Shown piece by piece: positions 55,778 through 64,000 of a DNA stretch of 64,000 bases (position 1 is the first letter of the stretch; each line of letters opens with the position of its first letter). The stretch is taken from assembly GCA_033065855.1 (NCBI GenBank), contig JAVXUO010003091.1, forward strand, positions 164,003 through 228,002, given 5' to 3'. A program made the translations under genes and the position numbers. The DNA is from Escallonia rubra (Eukaryota > Streptophyta > Magnoliopsida > Escalloniales > Escalloniaceae). The notes below the pieces were generated by a model that worked only from the letters and a program-made list of their open reading frames with translations, ran no database searches and was not told the origin of the DNA.

Positions 55778-56628
55778 CTAGAATCAATGTTGCAGAGTTA
55801 AAGATGCAATGATGTTTATATGAAAAAAGTGAGAGAAAAAGAGGTAAAGAATTGGCCGGATGTTCTCCTCCTTTTTGCTAAAGATGTTCTTAGGTGAAAA
55901 GTGTTAACCTTTCGGCGACAAACAATAGAACGGATTAGCATATTAGGAGAGAAACTAACAGAATGCACCTATTTAATAACACAAGGGCAAAGCAAAAGAA
56001 CAACGAAGCTCTACTATTTAGGCCAAGAATGACATTACTCTACGTTCCGTTCCGCGCACAACGAGCCAGCAAGTTACAAATAGTAACAACTCCAATCGAA
56101 GGAAAGAGGGTATACAAGAACTAACCTGAATGCAAAATTTGAAGGAATATTATGCGTTTTCAGAGAGTCAAATCAGAAAAAGGCCCTTAGAAGTGAGTAA
56201 TGACTTCACTGTTATCCAAACTGTTTCAGTCCTGAAACTGCAAAAAAAGGAACCATACACAAAGCAACTCCAACTGACACTAAGAAAACCTCAGCTCGCG
56301 GTAGAGAGTAGCAACAATAAGAGGACAGAAGCAGAAGCAATTGCGCTGCAGGTGTTAGCCTTTATATTACTTTCCATCTTAACTGTACATGTGTTTAGTC
56401 ATCAAGGATACAATATCGTATACAAGAATTAGAAAGGGATCGGTGAAAAGACAAATTACATAGAACTTTTTATGCTATGTATGATTTCTATGTTTCATAG
56501 ACGTATGCACAATTAAGGGAATTTGAGCTACAAGCCTACACTGACTTAATTAGAAATGCGGATCTCCAACGTGAGCATCCAGTGCTCGGATGCTGAGGGA
56601 GAATTTGAGAATCTGGGCTAGAGCAGTT
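55778..56628 (-). other. Spacer and probable 3' untranslated region of the ABC1K gene
   Basis: No gene seen. The plus-strand frame 56130-56432 has no recognisable domain and is probably fortuitous. Termination and poly(A) of the minus-strand kinase gene should lie here. Confidence 0.4.
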
Positions 56629-59600
56629 TCATTTCAAAAATGTATCTCGAATAACGCGTGCTAATACTCGCGATGATAACCGACTGAGCACCTCAGGGAG
56701 CACAGTCGCCGAAAGGCCTGGCAACAGCGGAAGCAGCTCTTGGACAACCCGAGAAACATTTACACCCTGTTGATATAAAGAGGAAGAATAAGTAAACATG
56801 GTCCTTAAGTCAACGAGGCAAGGTGCATAAAACAGCCACACGCATAATATGAATTTGTAAGGCAAAAAAGCTTCATTTGAACCACATCAAAATGCTTTTA
56901 TCATTTACCGAGCTTTGTTAAGCAACAGTTTATCAATCCATCTAATATGTGCCTGGACATCTCTAAAGCAGCAAGTCTAGTTTTTCCTCGAATTCAATAA
57001 TATTTTCTCGTCTGGACATCTCTGAAGCAGCGACTCTCAATCTCTCAGAACCCCTCTTTTGGGAAAGGTAAATGACTCCACTAGAACCCGGGCAAAGGAG
57101 GCAACCGTTACGCATGAAGTGTGCAAGGCCCAGCAACTCTTGCAACTCTCAAGCTTTTGCGACACGAGTCCAATGTTTATTTTCAGTTTTTTTGCACACG
57201 CAATTAAACAAAAATAAATCTAACTGATATCAGTAAATAATTAAATCTCGATCACAAGTACATGAATCCATGTATTGCTAATGCAGACGACAGGCATGTA
57301 GAGGTGATCAGAAAACAGAAAATTTTAGGTAGAATCTTACACTCATAACGTGACTACATTAATCTTTGTCACACGGGCACACACACATCCCACATGCTTT
57401 CCTATCTCAAAGAATCCTTTATCACGTTGTCTCGGCTTCTAGTTTTTCACTGTTCACTATACAACCACTAGTCAAGTCGTGGAGTCTATAAAGATGGTAG
57501 ACAGGACGTACTCCAGGGCGGCATAAGAAAGTGGAACTGGAGAGAGAAAGAGAGATGCGAAAGAGGAGGGAGATTGAGAATAGAAGAGAAATAAGGTAGA
57601 GGAGAGAGAAAAGGCAACATTGTCTTTTCATCTTTTCCTGTGGCAACCGTGTTTTGGACTGTGGCCTTATTTGGGCCAATTTCTGATTGGTTCTCACTGT
57701 TCAGTTTACTCAGCTATCCTTGCGCTCAGCGCACTTCAGCTTTTCTACGATTGATTTGTCTAATGGTTGATTTATCCCTCCACGTGCAAACTAGATACAG
57801 CCCAATCTATGACATCTTATTGCGTTCTGCAAGCTCGTGGGCTCAACTCGTGCTTGCTGCTGGACCTCATTATTCTGTTTCATTCAGGTATCCTTGTGCC
57901 CAGTGCACTTAAAGTTTTTCTGTTTGTCTATTTGGTGACTTTGTCCCTCCACATGCAATTAGAGGATTGCAGGTGAGGGACAGTGTTACAGGATGGTATA
58001 CATTGTTGCGTCCATCTTCTAAATAGCTAAACCTTCTAGATCAACTGGTAAGTCAGCTAAATCTCAATGAAGTGAAATAACATAAATATCCGTACCCTGT
58101 TACTACTTGGCCTGTTACTTGTTGAAGTACAAGGTACTGTACAAATGAAGCATTTGTGTCACTCAATGAAATTTGTGTGCAATAGCGGCTTTTAGCAACA
58201 GAACTATTTTGAAATCTAAACAATAAGAATGTATGTACCACCTTACCTCTCTTTTTCTCCAATAACTAGATTAGAAGAAAAAACCCACGCACAAGTATTT
58301 TTTGCAAAACTAAAGTACAAGCACAAGCTTCTCATACCTGATTTGGTGATCTTGATGTTGAACTTCCAGCAGTTAAGAATTCAACAATTGTTTGAACATT
58401 ATTCAATATGACTTTATCCTCCTCAGTTATGGTGGGCAGAAGTCCGGCAGGCCTAATGGCTCCCCCAAAAGCAGGAACCATGCTGAAAACCGGGGGAGCA
58501 TTTCCAATCCCTAAGACTGCCATTATTTGCACCAACTGTTCTCTGGTAAGTGCATCAATGCCCTTCACAATCTGTTGCACATGATAAAACAATTGTGTAA
58601 AAAAAGACTATAAACAGCTAATCCGACAAAACATCTCATACAAAATCCAAACAACTAACAGTTTCTATGTAATGAAATTTCACTAACTCATAATCATGCA
58701 GCTCTGGTATTCTCATTTTTGCCCTCAGCATGGCAGACAACTAAAAGGCAGTAGTTTTTATCTTTATTTTAACGATTAGAAAATGGTTTTAGAGAAAATA
58801 TTAAGCCCATAAATGGATAGTAATTCCAAATCATTTAGGAGAGTCTGATGTGTTATATAGACACCAAGATGATGGCCTCTCCCTCCAAATGCAAGGTCAC
58901 AAGTTTGAGCCCCATGGGGGTGGGATATTCGGGTAAGGTTATTCTGTTGCTGTAATAAAAAATGACGTGTTATAGAAAGAGTAGATGAAATTGAACAAAC
59001 AAAACAGAATTGCAGAGAAGAGGTATAATCAAATAAAGTAAATCGGACGGGTTATACATCACAACTGGTAGAGCTTTAAGCAAAGGTGGTGTTACGATGT
59101 GGGATGATTGTCAAGAAAGTGTAGCGAGGACGCCAAGGCATAAGGTGGGGAGATTGTGATATCCCACATCGGATGTGGGATGATTTGTGATTGACCTTAT
59201 AAGACCCTACCCATGAACTCATAAGTACCTACTTGGCTAGCCCTTTTGAGGGAGGCATTACCCTGTGGTGGGGCCGTGGACCATGTCGTTACAGAAGGTA
59301 CCAGAAAGTGAACTGTGGTATCATGCAAGCCAATACATATTCATCTTTCTGACCAAGGCAACATGAATTTACAAAACAAAGACAAGTACTGAAATTTAGA
59401 GAGTCAAAGTGAAATTTCAAATTCTCTTAAAGTTTGAGGAAAATAAAGATGAATGAAGAGCATTTGGCCCCTTTGAGATGGTAGGTGTTTGCTAAGTATT
59501 ATGAAGCTGTGATTAGGATCTCTGTAACGTTCTCTATGATTAGGATCTCTGTAACGTTCTCTATGATTAGGATATCTGTAACGTTCTCAATGCTTGCAAG

Positions 59601-61281
59601 AGGGAAAATGTCTCTTTATGCTTGTACCTATAAAAATAAAATCTTCTTTATGCCACAGCGGCTTCATAGTTATGTCTGTACAGAGAAAAAGCTTGGGTGT
59701 CAAGGTTATGATTACATACATTTTGGGAAGAGACAGTTGCCCATACAGAGAAAAAGCTTGGGTGTCAAGGTTAGAAGCACGTCCATAGTTATGTCTGTAC
59801 TCTGTACCTAGTACAGACATCTATGAAAAACGACAATTTGAAGAGAACTTAATAATCAGATAAGATTTCAAATGCCTTTATGCATATGTGACTACTATCC
59901 CAAAATTGCAATTGAAAGTACCTCATCCAAGAGAAATTCCCGAAAAAAGTTTCCCTTTTCAGACAACAGAAACACTAAGGCTGCTCTTGTTTGAACTGGC
60001 TGTGCTTGAGATACACTTGATGAAAATCCAGGGAAAAAAGCATTTGTTTGACTTTGCATAACGCCAAGCTCAGCCATATCCCCACTCAAATCCTCTCCAC
60101 CTCCACTTTTAGCAGCAGTAATAAAAGTTTCAAAGGCTTGCATGACATCTATAAACCTTTCAGCATCAAAGACTCCAGATTTTCCATATATAGTGTAACG
60201 CAGAGCACTCCTTAAACGCGGGGATTCATCAGTCAGGAGCCTCTGACATAAAAAAAAAAAAGAGAATACGAATACGGTAAGCTTTGTAAAATAATATGGA
60301 GAAACAGTATTCATGCGTATAAAATAAATTTAAGAAAATAAGACTATATTGCAAAGTTGGTTAAAAAAAATGGCATAAGAAATATGCCACCTCGCAAGAA
60401 TTCTAAAAAAGGCATGCATTTAATTAGCTTCTAACTGGTGCTGGCGCAATAGCTCAAAATAGCTATCAAACTTATCAAATAAAAGTTTATGATCAACGGT
60501 GGTACTGATACTCCAGTGTCGATCTATCGTACTTTTTGACATTGATGAAAAGAAAATAACCTTTTACTAAAACTCAAAGGACACTTTCATGCATCTTAGA
60601 GTGGTTACATATTAAAAGGTTGATTGCAATATTCACCATGCAGGTACTATTGCTCTTTCATTTAGATGAAGGACAACAACTTTGGACGTCTCCATGTATA
60701 GAAGCCAATAACTTTGTCCTGATTTTATGCCAATAAACTTATCTTGGAAAAGAAAAGCAGCTCTTGAAATTCTAAGGCGAAAATGCTGCTCTCTTTCAAT
60801 ACCCAAATTGTTCAAGTGTCACAGGTTGGCATGAAATCAGGACATGTGCATGCATGATATAAACACAGTATACAGTCATATACTCATATTATGTCATTGT
60901 TCCATACCTGTGCAATGTACGGGTAGGCTTCATCTACAATTGCAAAATCAGGATTCCCCACTAAAGCTATGCCTTCCAGCACTCCTATTGCTCTAATAAT
61001 AAGAGCAAAGTAGGGGGGTATCCTAAATGGGTAATCGAATGTTATCTGCGCTAAATCTGATGCCAACTCCTGGAAGTTGATATTTTTCGCTCCACCACCT
61101 TCGAGTGCCTGATCAAAAACCTTAGCCAGAACAGGCAAGATGGGTTCCAAATTAACCCCGTCTGGAATAAAACCAAGTTTAACAAAATCTTTGACTATAG
61201 CTCCATAATCCCGATGAATGAGGTGTGCAATAGCTTCAATCATTCCATACTTTTGATCATCGGTTAATTTTGTGACCAGAC
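56629..61281 (-). CDS. ABC1K-type (aarF/COQ8-like) kinase, chloroplast ABC1K1/ABC1K3-like, 3' half
   Basis: Four exons join in frame on the minus strand: 61281-60908, 60242-59922, 58571-58338 and 56766-56629 (TGA), giving 354 residues. The first visible codon completes Gly, then LVTKLTDDQKYGMIEA: the glycine of the DFG motif, so the ATP-binding lobe and the DF pair lie upstream, outside the window. Further words are FVKLGFIPDGVNLEPILPV, FDYPFRIPPYFALIIRAIG, VGNPDFAIVDEAYPYIAQ and LLSEKGNFFREFLLDE. ABC1 kinases act in prenylquinone metabolism; the plastid members sit in plastoglobules and affect plastoquinone and tocopherol. I cannot choose between ABC1K1 and ABC1K3 from memory. All exons look intact, so the gene is probably functional. 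Confidence 0.88.
59155..59293 (+). repeat. TRIM-like LTR with 5' internal remnant, in an ABC1K intron
   Basis: TGTGATATCCCACATCGG at the start and CATGTCGTTACA at the end give a 139-bp LTR like those at 21505-21981. An A/G-rich tract (AAGGTGGGGAGAT) precedes it, as a PPT would, with some internal sequence before that (59037-59142). It lies on the strand opposite to the kinase gene. Confidence 0.6.
59507..59593. repeat. 28-bp tandem repeat, three copies, in an ABC1K intron
   Basis: The unit 'gattaggatctctgtaacg' plus 'ttctctat' occurs three times with one or two changes in the last. Confidence 0.85.
59668..59815. repeat. Short direct repeats ('cagagaaaaagcttgggtgt') in an ABC1K intron
   Basis: The phrase recurs at 59680 and 59744 with 'caaggtta' after it, and 'agttatgtctgtac' recurs at both outer edges (59668, 59786). 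Confidence 0.75.
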
Positions 61282-62790
61282 CTGTAGAGAAAAACATACT
61301 TAAGATTGGCCATGAGCATCAAAATAGCCCTACAGATCATGCATACAACTACCAAGCTATCACTGAGGAATGGATCAAGAAGGGACATGACGTCTTATCC
61401 AACAATACATCTATTATCGGTCATGCTCTCCTCGACAACGCTTAGACCTGCTGATATACTTGGAGAATGTTCATCTGAAAGCTTCTTGACAAATCAGCCC
61501 TGAGTCAATTCGGCCTCAGATAGATCCACTGACCTCCCACGAAAAGGCTTTCTAGGACCATCTCTCCTCTTTCTCAGAATAAATGCTTAGGCTCGCCCCT
61601 GTCTTGATTGGAGTCTACTCCAAACTCGTTGTAACGCATATTCTAGTATCATGAGTGGAACAGAGGTTCTAAAAACTTGGGACTATCTGAGAATCACAAG
61701 AAGTAGTAAGACCATTCTCTCTTACAAGTTCACAGGACATCCTTTGGATTCCAAATGAAATTTTCATTCTTATTGGCAATATCACGTCCAAAATGATCGT
61801 ACTAAGGGGCTTAAATAGATAACCTCTTGTAGACAAATGATAACCTCTTGTAGACAAATGATTATCAATGTAGAGGGTCTATTTGCAGTGATACTCTTAC
61901 TTTTTCGTTCATACATCCTTACAAGTGCAAGAATAGAATGACTGGCATAGTTTCCAAAGAGGAAATAAACAAGGGAATAGGACAGCTGATTCCGATTACA
62001 ACTCTCCAGCAATGTTCCATACCCCTTTGATTCAATAACCCAAACCAAATGGGGCCTCAGAGCATGCTCTCAGAATTGCAGATCAAGCATACTACAAATT
62101 GAAGATTAGGGAACCAACCTAGAGAAGAGACTCAAAGCCAATACCAGATGCATGCAAAGAGACTTTGAGAATAAAAATTCACAGGAATAAAGCTGCCATA
62201 TCACACAAGACTATCAATTTATTTAGTCCAAAGGTAATGCACATGAAACATTTTATAACTACAAAATAAGGGTTCTTCGTAGTAGTATTTATTTTTGTGA
62301 GATTTGAAGCATGTCCAATTAAGTAGGAGTAAATATTTGATGAAAATGGAGAATAAGGTAATGATCATTTGGGGAGACTTCATACGAAGCTTTTTAAGAA
62401 AAGCTCAGGTTTTCCATTGTTGAAGACAAAGTGTCACTAAATTTCACATCACAAATATGAGGAGGACATGGAGAGAACTTGAAGAGAACACACAATAACA
62501 ATTAAAATTTTATCACTCTACCTCTTACAGCATACACCTTTTTTCACCAGCCTAGATGACTAGAGTATATGACTTTATGTAGTACTACTGATGTAACTCC
62601 TAGACATGCAACAAAAATGCCACTCACCCTACTATGCATAGAATTAATAGACCACTACCTAACTTCATAAATCACTAATAATGTCCTTGTAACATATGCA
62701 CGACGAATACTTTATTTTACTAACACTAAACAAATCAAGTTTATTTGTCAACATCCCACTTTAAACTTGATTTTTTTACTCCATTTTCAT
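61282..62790 (-). other. Intron or flank upstream of the visible ABC1K exons
   Basis: No kinase exon was recognised in this interval. A 21-bp tandem repeat 'gataacctcttgtagacaaat' is at 61820-61862. The previous kinase exon must end in …GAT TTT G, and was not found up to 64000. Confidence 0.4.
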
Positions 62791-62805
62791 AATTGAGGGG
62801 CTCGG

Positions 62806-63573
62806 TCAGTGCCAAATGTCGTCTGCATTTCCAATCCCATCAACAGCAACAACCTTCTTTGACATCTCCTTTGATGTGTAAACCATGTGCACCATCATCT
62901 TGTTGCATTTGCCACATTTCTTTCTCAGTATGTGTATATGATCTCGACTATTCAATTTTGGCATTTCTAGCATCTCCTCTGGATAAAAGAAAGTCTCTAT
63001 GCTCACCCAACCTGTATCACTCATAAAATTCTCTACACCAAGTTGAGAATATGATCTTGATTTTTCACCAAATCACTTATCTTAACAAGTATAACAACTC
63101 ACAAAATATTTTAGCAGCATAGTTTGTCAAAATATCATCCTTAACGACGTATTCTTCAGGCACCATTTCAATATTCTTAACCACGTGAGAAGTGTCCATT
63201 ACCTCTTCAAAGTGTGGCTCTCCATCTAGTGAAAATGATTCAAACCCATTTTCTTCTCTAGCATAAAGATTGAATAGTGTATCTGAAGTGCTCACCTCTT
63301 GACCATTGTGAACTTTTACGTCTTTGTTGGGATGCTCTCATCTTCCATCTCTTCATTTTGAGCATTGTCATCACCATTTCTGTTCTTGCTGTGCTCACTT
63401 TCTTTAGCAATTTCATCCGGCTTATTCACAATCTCCTCTATACTTTTAGATAGCACTTCTCCATTGGTCAACATTTCGTCATCATTGGCTTCAAAAGCCT
63501 TTAACTCTTCGTCATCCTTTGTCTCCTCTATTTCTTCAAATTTGGAAGCGTGAAACTCTTTTTCATCCTCCAT
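62806..63573 (-). pseudogene. Unidentified acidic coding remnant, three frames
   Basis: Three minus-strand frames follow one another: 63573-63316 (Glu/Asp-rich, KFEEIEETKDDEELKAF…), 63295-63077 (SLDGEPHFEEVMDTSHVV … EEYVVKDDIL) and 63024-62806 (LNSRDHIHILRKKCGKCNKM). Codon use and continuity look protein-like. They may be exons or one frame broken by indels. The CGKC motif could be half of a zinc site. I do not recognise the family. It lies within what should be intron or 5' region of the ABC1K gene, so it could also be captured transposon cargo. Confidence 0.35.
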
Positions 63574-64000
63574 TGCTTTGCCAATTTTTGTAAGTGGTTC
63601 CTAATAAGCGGTTTGATGTGGAATGTTTGGAAGAATGCTGCTCTTGGGAAGAATGCCGCTCAATGTTTCTTCTTTTTGCTCTATCATAATTCATGATGTC
63701 TATTCCTTCAGCAGTGGGTTGTATTTCATAGTTATTCAGTTCACAACCTTTTATGGTATTTACAATTCTGCTTTTTCCTTCTCTTCTGTAAATTCTTCTG
63801 CTCTGTACCTATTGAAATGGATTTACTTGTTTTTTCCCTTCAAAACACACGAACAAGAAGAAGCAAGGATCAGTTCTGGTCAGTTATGTCGGGGCCTGTT
63901 AAAGATTTTAACTTTTCTTTAGAATATTAAATGCAAGATTCGACTCGAGATGTTCACCATCTTCGTTTGTGAACTCATCTTCTTCCCAGCTTTGTACTCA
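63574..64000. other. Window edge, nothing recognised
   Basis: No domain-bearing frame or repeat border was recognised; the plus frame 63623-63922 has no known motif. Confidence 0.4.

Noticed and set aside
61306..62048. Frames near the kinase gene as its missing 5' exons
   Set aside because: None contains kinase motifs, and none ends in the GAT TTT G needed to join the DFG glycine at 61281.

Overview
The window is eukaryotic nuclear DNA from a flowering plant, probably a eudicot with a medium or large genome. It is AT-rich, has long introns with GT/AG borders and many nested transposable elements, and carries two nuclear genes for organelle proteins. No bacterial-style operon, CRISPR array, rRNA or tRNA gene was seen. 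The species cannot be told from the sequence.

Host genes. (1) COQ6, plus strand, 31062-44498: ten exons that I joined by reading frame and splice borders, predicting 511 residues. It is the mitochondrial flavin monooxygenase of ubiquinone synthesis. (2) The 3' half of an ABC1-type atypical kinase gene (chloroplast ABC1K1/ABC1K3-like), minus strand, 61281-56629: four exons, starting at the glycine of the DFG motif; its 5' exons lie beyond the window. The two genes are tail to tail, about 12 kb apart, and both belong to prenylquinone biology. A third, unidentified acidic minus-strand coding remnant lies at 62806-63573.

Repeat layout. 1-1574 is old LTR-like sequence with a degenerate tandem repeat. 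1615-10671 is a Mutator-like (MULE) element with a perfect 9-bp target duplication, split by a young, nearly complete Ty1/copia retrotransposon (1758-9943; two LTRs, PBS, gag, pol, PPT). 13.2-18.4 kb is LTR-like sequence split by a hAT-like element (13987-16671, perfect 8-bp duplication) that itself holds a second MULE. 19.7-24 kb has a third MULE carrying a GRF zinc-finger gene piece, a TRIM element and a probable hAT. 24.4-27 kb is a LINE-like element split by a fourth MULE. 27.2-30.4 kb is an old hAT frame holding two elements inserted into TA microsatellites. The COQ6 introns hold a MULE-like foldback, a hAT (perfect 8-bp duplication), a Stowaway MITE and tandem repeats. 45-52.5 kb is a LINE-like element split by a degenerate minus-strand Ty3/gypsy element (46078-51938, perfect 5-bp duplication). 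52.7-55.8 kb holds a Stowaway MITE, a LINE ORF2 remnant and two members of another non-LTR family.

Order of events can be read from the nesting. Empty-site logic (target duplications and the opposite TIR arm) dates insertions relative to one another without any database. The most striking local feature is the array of 12-bp palindromes just upstream of the TATA box in the copia LTRs, with eight copies in one LTR and twelve in the other.
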